NCBI GenBank assembly: GCA_963931925.1
Contig: OZ007570.1
Coordinates: 27,965,974 to 28,029,973 of the forward strand
From: Onchidella celtica
Lineage: Eukaryota; Mollusca; Gastropoda; Systellommatophora; Onchidiidae
DNA: 64,000 nucleotides
Direction: 5' to 3'
Shown here: positions 52,567-63,631 of the stretch, piece by piece
Numbering within the stretch: position 1 is the stretch's first letter
How the letters are laid out: each line of letters begins with the position of its first letter
Translations under genes and position numbers: made by a program
Notes under the pieces: generated by a model
The model's database searches: none
The model's input: the letters and a program-made list of their open reading frames with translations, nothing else
What the model was told of the DNA's origin: nothing

Positions 52567-55500
52567 TCACTTTGACTGACAGCTTCTCTCGTGGCTTATT
52601 CTACCAATGTTTGACCCGAGAGTGCGATGGCAGTGATTGCAGGTCAGTCTTTTGGGTTCACTTTGGCGAGTGTTTTCATTCCGCCTCTGTCGTTTTGTCA
52701 GGTATGTTTCTTTTGCCTTGAAGTCTATTGCGAGCGTGCCACTGCGCAATTTTTGTCTCCATCTGCTTCGATCACTTGCAAGGTTCTCCCATTCATTGGG
52801 GTCGATGTTGAATGCTTTCATCGTGACCTTGCAAGTGTCTTTGAATCGCAGATGTGGCCTACCTCTGGGTCGGTTGCCAGTAGCAAGTTCCCCGTAGAGA
52901 ATTTGTCTGGGGATGCGATCATTTTCCATACGGTGGAGATGTCCAAGCCACCGCAGTCTTTTTTTGCCTAGGAGAGCCTGAGTTGATGGAATGTTGGCTC
53001 GGCTCAGAACTTCGATATTTGAGATCCTGTCTTGCCACTTGATCTTGAGAATTTTGCGTAGGCAGCGCAGGTGGAAGGAGTTGAGGGATCTTTCATGTTT
53101 GGAGTAGGTGGTCCATGTCTCTGAGCCATACAGCAGGGTGCTTAGGACGCAAGTTTGGTACACGAGTACCTTTGTTTTGATGGTCAGCTTGCTATTGTTC
53201 CACACCCTTTTTGAGAGTTTGCCAAAAGCTGTGGCCGCCTTTCCTATTCTGGCATTTATTTCAGTTGTTATGTCTGTGCTACCACTGATGGTTGAGCCTA
53301 GGTAGCAGAATTTTCCCACTTGCTCCAGAGGAGAGCCATTCAGCATGATTGGGTTGGAGTTTCTCAAGCCTTGTGTCAAAACTACAGTTTTTGAGACACT
53401 GATCTTTAGCATGAATTTGTCACAGGCTTTGGCAAGGCTATTGATGAGAGCCTGGAGCGTGGTTTCATCGTGGGCCACGATTGCAGCATCATCTGCGAAG
53501 AGGAGCTCTTGTAACATAATATGCTCTGTACGAGATTTTGCTTTTAGTCTGGCAACATTAAAAATGGAGCCGTCCACTCTGGTGTTAATAAGTACTCCAC
53601 CTGAACATTGACCAAAGGCATTCTTGAGTAGGGCTGCAAAATATATACCAAATAAGGTAGGAGCAAGAACACATCCCTGCTTCACACCGCTGTTTACAGC
53701 AAATGAATTGGATGTGCAGCCCTCAAAGTTGACACATGCCCTCATGTCAGTGTGGAAGGATGCAATAAGTTTTAGCAATGTTGGTGGACAGCCTATGGAT
53801 TTAAGGACTGCATACAGGCCAGATCGGCTTACGGTGTCGAAAGCCTTTGTTAGGTCCACAAAGCATGTTATAAGCGGCCTGTTTTGTTCTTTACATTTTT
53901 CTTGGATTTGCCGAAGTGCAAATATCATGTCAATAGTTGATCGTTTGCTTCGAAAGCCACATTGTGTTTCTGGTAAGACTTTTTCCGCCAGTTGTTGAAG
54001 GCGGCAGAGGATGACGCGAGCAAAAGCCTTTCCAGTAATGCTGAGGAGGGATATGCCTCGATAGTTGTTGCAGTCGCCTTTGTCTCCTTTGTTCTTGTAA
54101 AGTGTGACAATTTTGGCGTCTCTCATATCATGTGGTATCACGCCTTCTTTCCAACACTGCAGTAACAGATTATACAGGTGTGGTAATAGTGGGCCTTTTA
54201 GGTCTTTTAATACCTCTGCAGGAATGTTGTCACTTCCTGTGGCTTTTCCAGCAGACAGGTGGTCGATTGCATTGGAAAGCTCGACTAAGGAAGGTTCAGC
54301 GTCAAGTTCGGCCATTATTGGCAGTTTTTGGAGGTGTTCCTCAAAATCTGGTGGAATATTTTTCTCAGTTGAATACAACAGAGAGTAATGCTCTACCCAC
54401 CTATTCAGTTGTTCATTTTTATCTGTGATGGGTTCACCATTTACAGACTTAAGTGGGGCACTTTTGGTGATGATTGGCCCAAGGGCTACTTTCATCTGAC
54501 TAAAGGCGGTTTTCATATCTCCCTTTTCATTTGCCTCTTGTATGCTGTTACACAAGTCTGTCCAGTATTTGTTGGCGCAACGTCTTACCTCCAGCTGAAG
54601 TTTAGCTTTTGCATTTTTCAAACAAGTTTTTGTACTCTGATTGCAATTTTTGTTATACTCATTGAAAGCAGATTTCTTTTGCTCAATGAGAGGTAGGAGA
54701 ATTTCGCTGTTCTGGGCTACCCAGTCGTTGTTTGAAACTTTATGCTGTCCAAAAGACTTGATGGCACAGTCATGAATTTTTGAACTGAGAGTGTTCCATG
54801 TTTCATCTACCGAGTCACATTGGGTGACATTATCCATGCTTTCAGCAAATAACTTTTCAAATGACTTTCTATTTGATTCATCTCTGATTGCTGTTACATT
54901 GATCTTAGGGATTGAAGGGGCTTTTGATCTGTATATTTTCTTGGCCGAAATTTTGATTTTGCTGACTACCAGTGCATGGTCGGTGTCACAGTCAGCACTG
55001 TGGAGGGAACGAGTTATTTTTATACAGCCCAAACTCTTCCTCCTTGAGAGAATAAGATCTAATTGATGCCAATGGCCAGACCTGGGATGGCGCCATGATG
55101 TTCTTTGGCATCTCTTAAGGTCAAAGTACGTGTTTGTAACACATAATGAGTTTACGGAGCATAGCTCCAGAAGGCGCTGCCCGTTTTCGTTGATGTTGCC
55201 AATGCCGAAGTGCCCAATGCACTTTGGCCATGCGGAGTGATCTGCTCCCACTCGAGCGTTAAAGTCACCCAGAATTAGCAGGCCTTCGGTGAGAGGGATG
55301 TTGTGGAGAGTCCTCTGCAATGCCTCGTAGAAAATGTCTTTGGTTTCGTCAGAGGAGGTAAGTGTTGGGGCATAGACACAGATAATGTTGGTAAAACCAG
55401 ACCGGGTGTTCAGTCTGAGTGTCATGATGCGTTCTGACACTCCAATTGGAGTTGCGATCGAATTGATAAGGGAGTTTTTTACGGCGAAGCCCACGCCGTG

Positions 55501-55698
55501 GATTCTCGGCTGTTCGCTGCTAAGGCCCTGCCAGAAGAAGGTGTAAATTTCTTCTTTGACTGACCCGGAGTCGGGAAGTCGAGTTTCTTGAAGGGCAGCG
55601 ATGTCGATGTTTAGTAGCTGAAGTTCTCGATCAATAATTTGGGATTTCCTGATGGAGTCAATATTAGTGAGATCTTGCTGTTGCAAGCCTGGGCGCAT
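52567..55698 (-). CDS. LINE protein: endonuclease, reverse transcriptase and C-terminal zinc finger
   Basis: 1,043 aa. The endonuclease is at the N-terminus (ALQETRLPD, CVYAPTLTS, ILGDFNARVG, DTDHALV). The frame is open for ~28 codons upstream of the first ATG and carries KLGTWNVRTM, the start of the endonuclease fold, so the annotated ATG truncates it; a TAG lies further up. The reverse transcriptase spans ~480-770 with YRGISLLS, CGFRSKRSTIDMI, DLTKAFDTV, GVKQGCVLAP and FADD at ~734. The end has RLRWLGHLHRM and a C-x2-C-x12-H-x4-C finger at ~1022-1041. The catalytic motifs look intact. It is clearly different from the 5.3-8.3 kb RTE; clade assignment within the RTE-like group is uncertain. 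Confidence 0.87.
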   Translation of the reverse strand: MRPGLQQQDLTNIDSIRKSQIIDRELQLLNIDIAALQETRLPDSGSVKEEIYTFFWQGLSSEQPRIHGVGFAVKNSLINSIATPIGVSERIMTLRLNTRSGFTNIICVYAPTLTSSDETKDIFYEALQRTLHNIPLTEGLLILGDFNARVGADHSAWPKCIGHFGIGNINENGQRLLELCSVNSLCVTNTYFDLKRCQRTSWRHPRSGHWHQLDLILSRRKSLGCIKITRSLHSADCDTDHALVVSKIKISAKKIYRSKAPSIPKINVTAIRDESNRKSFEKLFAESMDNVTQCDSVDETWNTLSSKIHDCAIKSFGQHKVSNNDWVAQNSEILLPLIEQKKSAFNEYNKNCNQSTKTCLKNAKAKLQLEVRRCANKYWTDLCNSIQEANEKGDMKTAFSQMKVALGPIITKSAPLKSVNGEPITDKNEQLNRWVEHYSLLYSTEKNIPPDFEEHLQKLPIMAELDAEPSLVELSNAIDHLSAGKATGSDNIPAEVLKDLKGPLLPHLYNLLLQCWKEGVIPHDMRDAKIVTLYKNKGDKGDCNNYRGISLLSITGKAFARVILCRLQQLAEKVLPETQCGFRSKRSTIDMIFALRQIQEKCKEQNRPLITCFVDLTKAFDTVSRSGLYAVLKSIGCPPTLLKLIASFHTDMRACVNFEGCTSNSFAVNSGVKQGCVLAPTLFGIYFAALLKNAFGQCSGGVLINTRVDGSIFNVARLKAKSRTEHIMLQELLFADDAAIVAHDETTLQALINSLAKACDKFMLKISVSKTVVLTQGLRNSNPIMLNGSPLEQVGKFCYLGSTISGSTDITTEINARIGKAATAFGKLSKRVWNNSKLTIKTKVLVYQTCVLSTLLYGSETWTTYSKHERSLNSFHLRCLRKILKIKWQDRISNIEVLSRANIPSTQALLGKKRLRWLGHLHRMENDRIPRQILYGELATGNRPRGRPHLRFKDTCKVTMKAFNIDPNEWENLASDRSRWRQKLRSGTLAIDFKAKETYLTKRQRRNENTRQSEPKRLTCNHCHRTLGSNIGRISHERSCQSK

Positions 55699-56330
55699 TG
55701 TTCTGACGTTCCAGGTACCAAGTTTTAGTATTTTTCTGTTTTTGCCAGGTGCACACTTTACGTCAGCTTTTTGACTTTTGGTCTAGCTCCAACCACCTTA
55801 TGAAGCAGGCTGACGTGGCGGAACAACACCCAACTGCCTGGGGGCTGCCCAGGTTACGGCGGGCGGTAGTTGATCAATGCAGCTGAAAAGCCGCTCCCAC
55901 CGACAGAGGGGACCCCTGGCGCTCATCCGTACGCCAAATGGATTGAGCTTATCACCGGTAACTGCCACCTCCCGTGTTGTGCCCATCCGTAACGGATGGC
56001 TGGAGTGTCCTCTCCAAATCGGAAATGGGTGGGCTTATAGAGGAGAGACAGACGCTTGCCAAGCCCGAGCAAACGCCTCCTCGTTTTGCTGCCTTGCCTG
56101 GGCTATTTTTAAGAGATGGTGCTTTGCCCAGAGGCACCACCCCTCTCTCTGCCATTCTAGTTAAACCCAAGGGAGAGACCAGGTCAATACATTTGGAACT
56201 AGTCCGGCTGCAGGAGATGCTGGAAGCCAGTTTGATGCAGTTCTCCCTGACAACCACCTTCGGGTCTCCACTCCTGATTTTCTGTCTGGGTTTACTCCCA
56301 TAGCCTTTGCTATCATAGCAACACACAAGG
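52567..56330 (-). mobile_element. RTE-like LINE of a second family
   Basis: Contains an intact pol-like frame (55698-52567) and a ~600-nt GC-richer 5' region with short broken frames (55.8-56.3 kb). No poly(A) tail, terminal microsatellite or target duplication was identified, so the outer boundaries are approximate. Confidence 0.65.
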
Positions 56331-57198
56331 CAGTGTGGTATTTGTATTCAGGGTTACCTTCCCCTAGTCTTCCTCTCTCCCGAGATGACCCACAAGACAG
56401 TGGGGGTGACAGTAGCCGGCTGTATTGTGTACTGTCATACAATAGCAGAAAACTCTGGCCTGACATGATTATTGTACCAATATTTAATTCTTGCAAGTTT
56501 CACAAAAAAAAATACAAACAGTTTAAAAATGAAAGCAGCGTGAAACAATTGAATACAGTAGGGCCTAATTAAATGTGTTTGCTACTGACATTGCTGTTTT
56601 TGGGGATGGGTGTGGGGAAGGCAATGTGCATTAGTAGCAACTCCGTCCTCTGTTGCCCCCTCATCCTTCTTTTACTTTAAGGGCCTGTATCACACATACT
56701 TGCTTTATTTAGATCTTGTCATTTTTTTTTACTGTACCATTAGTGATAATGTAAACACTGGTACTTTTTTTTTAATTTCAGCATTTGATTGATATAAGAT
56801 AATGAATTAGGAGACAGTTTTTAGTAGGCCTGCTATGTCATAGCTGGTCATAGCAGATTTGGCAATCTTCCTTTTCTCTGTTGCCCTTTAATTGTTCTCC
56901 ATGTTCTTAACCCCTAAAGTAGGGTCTATAGTGTGTCAATTTGTTACGCAATTACTACAACTAATACTAGTCTGTTTTCACAATATGTTCGTTGTGCTTT
57001 TGTTTGATTATTATTAAACATACTGGTATGTTATATTATTCATTCTTGTTTGTTTCTTATGCTTTAACGGTATCACGTTTTTGTGGTTTATCCATTATTG
57101 TAATACTAATAGATCTACCTCTAGGTCTAATCTATAGTGCATAGAAATAAAAAAAAAAAAACACCCTCCCTTAAATAATAACAGGAAACAATTTTAAA

Positions 57199-57237
<39 letters not shown>

Positions 57238-57677
57238 GTTTGGAGGATATCAATTAGATAAAACTAAATTATGATAATCAATAAATCTGTCTAATTAGAT
57301 CTATCAATCCCTTCTCGTCTTTTCTCTAGATCTAGGCCCTAATTCTCTATTTCTTTTTTAACTTAACATTTGCGCGTCTTTCAGTTTCTGAAGATTTACT
57401 CTCTTCATGTTGTTGTTTTTGCTCGATTTATTGATTTCGCTATTTTGCACTTGTTTCAAATTAAATAGATAAGGGGAAGCCTGGACTAACTCATCGTGAT
57501 CATTCAGTCGTACTTTTCTCTACCTGCGCTTAGTGTGAATAGCGGGCCTCTCCCTTCTCAAAATGGCCGCCTCGCCTCTCTAATGGTCCCACGCTCGGCC
57601 AACGATAGAGAGGGGAAACTGCGCGGGCGGTGATTCTAGGTCTGTACAGATCTAGTTAAGTTCTTTGGCCTAGCCAC
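56331..57677. other. Intergenic; (CT)n microsatellite and a CpG-richer end
   Basis: (TC)n at 57201-57233. Near 57,540-57,600 the sequence becomes GC-rich with AAAATGGCCGCC (57560-57571), a YY1-like core. No exon was recognised; the gypsy LTR begins directly after this segment. Confidence 0.45.
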
Positions 57678-58868
57678 TGTCACGAGTGGAGTGAGTGCAA
57701 TTAAGGGGAGTGCTACAGAGCGGGTGTAGAGTAAGAAGGGCTCACGGTAGGCAAGTCAGTTAAGCGTGATGTTGTGAGTTGTGGGGGGGTCTGAAGGAGG
57801 CGAAAGCGCGGCATTACTATCACTGCAAGTTAGAAGGTCCTAGGGATCGGACCTGTGAATAAAAGCCCATCGGGCGGACATAAAGGGGAAGCAGTCGAGA
57901 AGACTAGTGAGAGTCTTTCCAGTTATGACTGGTATGTAGAACGTTGATTGATTATTATGATTGATGTATTATATTATATTCGTCTATTACCATGATGTGA
58001 ATAAGTATATGTGAGGAATGTGGAAGTCCTTGATATTGGATATAGCAATGTGCGCCACGAGCGATAGATGAAAGTGAGTTCATGGATTTGTAGCGCGAGT
58101 GAGTAGTGTGTACTCCGATGGAGGTGTGTTACCGTAAGATGTGTGGTGAGTGAAAGGTGAACTAGTGTGTGTACGCTTCATGGGTTGTAAGGAGAGGTGG
58201 AGTGAATAGAAATGGTAGGGTATTATACCAATGTAATGTTATTCTTGTAGGTGTCGGGGACGGGCCGCAGAGCCACCTCGATGAGCACAGGAGATAGGCC
58301 AGCATAGGGCCGGAGGCCACACATAGGCCAGAAGCGAGGCTGTCAGTGCAGGACAGTGGAGGCACATAAAGTCGTGGCAGTCAGGCCACGGACAGGGACG
58401 TAGATATGAGAGTGAATGAGATACTATATTGTTGCCATGTTGATAGGCTAGTGAACTGATATTATGTTGTTGCCATGTTGATGGCTATGGAAATAATAAT
58501 GTGTTATTGCCCTGCTGAGGTGCGAGGGGAATGCTAAGGTGTATGACAATAGGAAGGTGATATTGAGAGACTGCGGTGCCAGTAACTTATTAATGGGCTA
58601 TTAAGACCCTGAGGGGAGAGGCTGAGGCCGAAGTGCCTTTAGGAGTAACTACCGGATTGTGGATCCGAGGGAGAGTGTGTGTGAGAATAAGGCCGTTGTA
58701 CGGCAGTGCATTTCAATAATATAATGTATGTAATTGCGCTATTATATGTATAATTATGTTTAATAAATGTGTGAGTCTGATGGATTGTTTTGTTAAGTGT
58801 TAAACTTGTTTGTTCGTGATTGTCGTCCTGTCATAACTATTACATTTCCCAGTCTGGGATTTGTGACA
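57678..58868 (+). repeat. 5' LTR (1,191 bp)
   Basis: Begins TGTCACGAGTGGAGTGAGTG and ends GTCTGGGATTTGTGACA. It contains a TTTAATAAATGTGTGAG polyadenylation region near 58,757. Related solo LTRs are at 31,199 and 37,424. Confidence 0.93.
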
Positions 58869-58869
58869 C

Positions 58870-58937
58870 TGGGGGCTCGTCCGTTGTGACACTGGGGGCT
58901 CGTCCGTTGTGACATTGGGGGCTCGTCCATTGTGACT
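58870..58937 (+). promoter_or_regulatory. Primer-binding site, tRNA-Pro-like, in three tandem copies
   Basis: TGGGGGCTCGTCCG begins one base after the LTR and matches the first 14 bases of the classical tRNA-Pro site. A 23-bp unit containing it (CTGGGGGCTCGTCCGTTGTG) repeats three times, the third with one change (ATTGGGGGCTCGTCCA), followed by a partial fourth copy. Confidence 0.8.
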
Positions 58938-59851
58938 CGTCCATTTTCGTAATATTTAGTTGTAGTTAGTTAGTAGGTAATTGTGCTGTCTTGTTCGTTG
59001 GATGAATGGACATTTCATGATATGATTTATGTATAATAATGAATGTATATTGATGCATGTATTGCTATGAAGAGGTATTAATTTGTATTTAAACTTTCCA
59101 GAGTGTGTGCGTGCAGCCTGAGGAGACAAGCAGCCAGAGCTCCGATTAGGTCGAGGACTTAAACTCATAAGGCTGAAAGTTAAGTAAAAGTCTAAAATTT
59201 TGTACCCTGGATTAAGGGCTGTCTTTTCATCTGTCTGTTTCCCTGTTTTTGCTGTTTTCGTTGTAATTGATTATACGGGCGGTGGCGCGGGTTTGCTGTG
59301 TTGAACTTAGTTTATCCTTTTAAAAAGGTGTGGTAAACTTTGGAACTTCGTTCATCACAGTGACCAGTTCTGTAGGGACCTGTAATATTGTTTAGTTGTA
59401 GCGTCGATATCTTCCTCGTTGTTTTAGGAAGACGTTTCTCTTGTCCCTCTCTTACCTGTCTGTAAATACGTTCTTTTTTTTCAGACTCTGTTCTTGTTCG
59501 TACCTTGTAGTGTAATCGGCGTATTTAGGTTGCATTTTTTTTCCATTATATTTTCTTTTTTAGGCCTGGTCTTAGTCTGGTTCGTTGTCCTTGACGTACT
59601 TGTGGTCCTTCTACTGAATTTTCTCATTCTTATCTTTTCCTTTCGTTTTGTTATTTAATAGTGCTAGACATTTTATAAACATACAATTAGTTAGAGAGAG
59701 TAGGCTGTAGAATGTTTAGTTAGGGGTGTTTCTGAATTGTATTTGGGTTTTGTTATATCTGGTGTGATCTCAGGTCTCTGGTCGTATCGCTAGTGATCAT
59801 ACCGACAGGTTGGTCGTCTTATAATAGATACCATAACCATAAATCGGTGAA
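58938..59851 (+). other. Leader of the gypsy element
   Basis: Non-coding T-rich segment between the primer-binding sites and the gag start. No long frame is present. Confidence 0.6.
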
Positions 59852-62464
59852 ATGGCGGAACTCCAACAACTAATGAAGTTGGGTAAGGAACTTGGCCTGG
59901 AGGGAGAAGAGCTACGCGGCTGGATTAAAGAACAGCAGGCAGAAATGCGCGATGAGCGTGCTAAGGATAGAGAGCGAGAAAAAGAGGCTCAGTTAAAGGA
60001 GTTAGAAGCTCAGCAACAGGAGAGACAGGCTAAGGAAAGGGAGCAGGAGATAAGGTTAAAGGAGATAGAAGCTCAAGAGCGGGAGACAGACGCGCGAGTA
60101 AGAATCGCAGAATTAGAAAGCAAAAAGAGTGCGCCAACAGAAACAGTTGAGCGGCAGGTACCCAATAAAGGTGGCGTTAGGATTAAGCTCCCCACGTTCG
60201 ACGACCGGAAGGACGACATAGACGCCTTCCTTTACAGGTTCGAACTGAACGCACAATTGCAATGGGGGGAAAATAAGGAATTATGGGCCACGTACCTGGC
60301 ATCGCTATTGCAGGGGCGAGCGTTAACCTACTTTAAAGAGCTACAGCGCGAAGACGTGCAAGACTACGATAAGCTGAAGGCTTTGCTGCTTCGCCGATTT
60401 GCGCGTACCGAGGAATATTTCCGGGAGCAGTTTAGGCGAGCACGTGCAGACACCAGGGAGGACTTTGCTGCCTTCGTCGCGAGACTAACGGAGTATTTCG
60501 CGAACTGGGTAGACTTGGCGCATGTGGGCACGGATTTCGCTAAACTGAAAGACCTAATGATCCGTGACCAGCTGTACGCGTCGTGCCACAAAGATCTGGT
60601 GGCTTTCCTGAAAGAGAACGAACCCGCGACGGTGCAGGAGGCGTCTAAGTTGGCGGAGGCATACCGTACGGCGCATCCGTCCAAACCAGTCGCCAGGGCG
60701 TACGTCCAAGATGCTGGGTACGTCGCCGTTGTCGAGGGGTCGCCGGCAGGACTTAGGGACAGGTCGCGTCAGCGTGGTGCCTATAGTGGGCAAGGCCAGG
60801 GGCAGCATAGGGGCTATCACCAATCACCGGCATATGGATCCGGTAAGTTTGACCGAGCAGGAGGGCTAGGTCGCGGTAATGGCCGGGGGCGATTTGTGAC
60901 CTTTGCCGATGACCGGCGGCATAGGGACTCTAGTTCCGGCCGCGAGGGGTCACGGGGACCCAGGCCTAGAGCAGCACAGGGAGCGGAGTGTTGGACTTGC
61001 GGACGCGTGGGTCACTTTTCGCGCGAGTGTAGGGCCGCGAAGTGTTGGAACTGCGGAAGAGCAGATCACATCAGCGTGAACTGCCCTGCAGGTAGGATAG
61101 CGGCGAACGTGGACAGTAGCTCCAGTCCATGTTCCCCAAATAAATTTCACCATGCGGCTGCGTGTGTTACATCGGACAACGGAGGCGGACAGTATTCTAA
61201 GTGTCCCAGTTGTGAGAAGTTATTATCTTCCGGTATTTTACCTTGTGGGAGAAAGATCCCCGTTATAAATTCATGTCATACAGGAGGTGGTCTTAGGGTT
61301 TGTCCGGGGTTTGTTGGGGACGAACCGGTCTCGGTTTTACGAGATACGGGATCTACCGTTGTGGGAGTGCATAGAGACTGCATTCGGGATTCACAGCTTA
61401 CAGGTGAGACTGTCCCGTGCATCCAATTTTCGGGGGCCATTGAGAAATTACCCATGGCAAGAATAATGATAGATACACCTTTCCTTAACGGGGAAGTCGA
61501 AGCAGTCGTTGGTTGTTTTCCAGGCGCCCAGCTCATCATTGGGAATGTATCACGGGTAGTTTCCCCGTCCGATGAGAACGTGCAAGCATGGTCGCAATCA
61601 AAAGGTATTGACTTTTGCGCCGCGGTCGAAACACGCCGACGGGTAGCCGATAAAGATAAGATTAGACCTTTGGCTACGCCAGCGGTCAACCTAGATATCA
61701 CGCCAGAGCGCTTGGCGAGATTACAAAGGGAGGACCCATCATTAAACCCATGTTTTGGGGAAGCGCGAACCGAGAAAACGAGGAGATATAAGAACGGGTC
61801 ATCTTCTTTTTTTGTCCAGGGGGGCATTCTGTTCCGTATGTACGTCACAGTGGCTTCCGTTCAAAAGCAGGTCGTGGTGCCACGGTCGTTAATTGCTACA
61901 GTATTGCGTCTGGCCCAGGATGTTCCATTAGCGGGTCATATGGGAAGTACTAGAACCAAGGAAAGAGTTCTGAAAGATTTTTATTGGCCGTCACTATACA
62001 GAGATGTACGGCTGTATTGTAAGACGTGCAGTGCGTGCCAAAAGACGACGCATAAGGGTCGTTCACCCCAGGCTCCCCTTCAAAAGATCCCCACGGTTTC
62101 GGAACCGTTTAAAAAGGTTTCGATAGACCTTGTTGATTTAAGAGAAAGATTATCTTCAGCGCGCACTATAGCAGAAGAAGCGTCTAGAATTGCTTCAAAA
62201 AGAGCAAAAGACTATAAAGATAGAGGTTCCAAACTGAGAATTTTTAAGCCAGGAGACAAGGTCCTATTGTTGTTACCTACGGACCATAATAAGTTATTGA
62301 TGACATGGAAAGGTCCTTATGTTATTGAGCGAATTGTTTCGAGGGTAGATTACGCTATCCACATTGATGGATCAGTAAAGGTTTTCCACGTTGATATGCT
62401 GCAGAGGTTTCATGAGAGACCAGAGTATCTGTATTCCCATACTAGTGTTGAAGGACATACCTAA
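59852..62464 (+). CDS. Gag-protease-integrase polyprotein of the Gmr1-like element (integrase core deleted)
   Basis: 870 aa. Residues ~15-110 are a highly charged Glu/Arg/Gln coiled coil. Residues ~115-290 are a gag-like capsid region (VRIKLPTFDDRKDDIDAFLY, EQFRRARA). Two CCHC knuckles follow at ~380-393 and ~398-411 (CWTCGRVGHFSREC, CWNCGRADHISVNC). An aspartic protease has DTGS at ~498 and LIIGN at ~576. The integrase H2C2 finger is at ~697-729 (GHMGSTRTKERVLKDFYWP, CSACQK), then SIDLVD. The DDE core is absent: the frame jumps to the region after it (RTIAEEASRIASKRAKDY), and a GPY/F-like module (WKGPYVIERI) ends the protein. Gag packages the RNA, protease matures the polyprotein, and this integrase would be inactive. 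The frame is open across the deletion. Confidence 0.88.
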   Translation: MAELQQLMKLGKELGLEGEELRGWIKEQQAEMRDERAKDREREKEAQLKELEAQQQERQAKEREQEIRLKEIEAQERETDARVRIAELESKKSAPTETVERQVPNKGGVRIKLPTFDDRKDDIDAFLYRFELNAQLQWGENKELWATYLASLLQGRALTYFKELQREDVQDYDKLKALLLRRFARTEEYFREQFRRARADTREDFAAFVARLTEYFANWVDLAHVGTDFAKLKDLMIRDQLYASCHKDLVAFLKENEPATVQEASKLAEAYRTAHPSKPVARAYVQDAGYVAVVEGSPAGLRDRSRQRGAYSGQGQGQHRGYHQSPAYGSGKFDRAGGLGRGNGRGRFVTFADDRRHRDSSSGREGSRGPRPRAAQGAECWTCGRVGHFSRECRAAKCWNCGRADHISVNCPAGRIAANVDSSSSPCSPNKFHHAAACVTSDNGGGQYSKCPSCEKLLSSGILPCGRKIPVINSCHTGGGLRVCPGFVGDEPVSVLRDTGSTVVGVHRDCIRDSQLTGETVPCIQFSGAIEKLPMARIMIDTPFLNGEVEAVVGCFPGAQLIIGNVSRVVSPSDENVQAWSQSKGIDFCAAVETRRRVADKDKIRPLATPAVNLDITPERLARLQREDPSLNPCFGEARTEKTRRYKNGSSSFFVQGGILFRMYVTVASVQKQVVVPRSLIATVLRLAQDVPLAGHMGSTRTKERVLKDFYWPSLYRDVRLYCKTCSACQKTTHKGRSPQAPLQKIPTVSEPFKKVSIDLVDLRERLSSARTIAEEASRIASKRAKDYKDRGSKLRIFKPGDKVLLLLPTDHNKLLMTWKGPYVIERIVSRVDYAIHIDGSVKVFHVDMLQRFHERPEYLYSHTSVEGHT

Positions 62465-63275
62465 TGTCGTGTCATTCTTTGATGATATAGCATGCCATAC
62501 GTCGACATGGTCTGAGCATATTCAGACACTAACAGTAATTTTTCAACGATTACGTCATTTTGGGTTAACGGCTAAACCCGCAAAGATGGATTTGGCATGT
62601 CCGGAGATAACATTCTTAGGACATATTGTGGGTAGAGGTGTTCAGAGACCTGAAGAAACAAAAATTGACAAGTTAGTAGGGTTGCAAATCCCTAAAACAA
62701 AGAAACAAGTCAGAAGCTTAGTGGGAATTTTAAATTATTACAGAAAGTTCATTCCAAATTTTTCCTCCTTGTCATCTTCTCTTACTGACCTTACTAAGAA
62801 GGGACAACCCGATAAGGTCCAGTGGACGTCTGAATGTCAGACATCATTTGATAATTTGGTGACAGCATTATCATCGTCACCCATTTTGATATTACCCGAT
62901 TTTCGATCTAATTTTATCCTCAGAACGGATGCGTCGGACTCTGGTGTCGGCGCTTGTCTTCTACAGGAGAAGAACGAATGTCTCCATCCTGTATGTTATG
63001 TCAGTAGGAAGTTATTGCAGAGAGAAAGAAAGTATTCTGTGATAGAGCGTGAGTGTCTTGCCATTGTCTGGTCCGTCCAGAAACTAGGACGTTATCTCAT
63101 GGGACGAGAATTTTGTATCCAGACAGACCACAAGCCACTGACATTTTTGTCGAAGAATCGTTCGTCCAGCCCACGCTTGTCTAGATGGGCATTGGCTTTG
63201 CAGCCGTATACCTTCGTTATTCAACCAATTCCAGGAACCAGCAATCATATCGCCGACTACCTTAGTCGAGCCTAG
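62440..63275 (+). pseudogene. Reverse transcriptase (C-terminal part) and RNase H of the same element
   Basis: In another frame from gag-integrase, the strand reads VVSFFDDIACHTSTWSEH (the RT active-site DD), FGLTAKPAKMDLACPEITFL, and LNYYRKFIPNFS. RNase H follows: LRTDASDSGVGACL, YSVIERECLAIVW, FCIQTDHKPL and a tail like HIADYLSR. The fingers and first half of the palm are missing, and there is no plausible start in this frame except an overlapping out-of-context ATG at 62,391. The junction near 62,450 fuses the end of the integrase module to mid-RT, which marks an internal deletion. Confidence 0.85.
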
Positions 63276-63616
63276 GGCAAGATTTCAGGAGCTTATACAT
63301 CGGAGGACAGGAACATTGACAGGATCTGTGTGAATAAGTCGACTTTAAAATATTGACATTATAAATATGATATGAAGAATGGTTGATAGGTTGAATGGTT
63401 TTTGATTCTGTATTAAGTATTGTGGTTAGTTAGCTATTCATGATGTGACACATATATGCATATTTCAGGCCATATTGATCCCCATATTTTCCCCTGATTT
63501 CGGTATTTTATATACTAGGGGAACTGCTAGGTCAGTTTTTTTAGTGTAGGTATTGCTCACGCTCACTCGTTGACAGTCATCTTGATGCGATTTGAAATTA
63601 ATTGCATTAATTTTTT
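63276..63616 (+). other. 3' untranslated part of the gypsy element
   Basis: Follows the RNase H stop; no coding frame or other feature was recognised. Confidence 0.5.
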
Positions 63617-63631
63617 TGGGGTGGGGGATGA
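63617..63631 (+). promoter_or_regulatory. Polypurine tract
   Basis: GGGGTGGGGGATGA lies directly before the TGTCACGAG start of the 3' LTR, where plus-strand priming occurs in LTR elements. Confidence 0.75.

Noticed and set aside
62391-62440. ATG at 62,391 as start of an RT/RNase H gene
   Set aside because: It overlaps the integrase tail in another frame, and its first residues do not resemble RT; the frame is better read as a deletion fragment.
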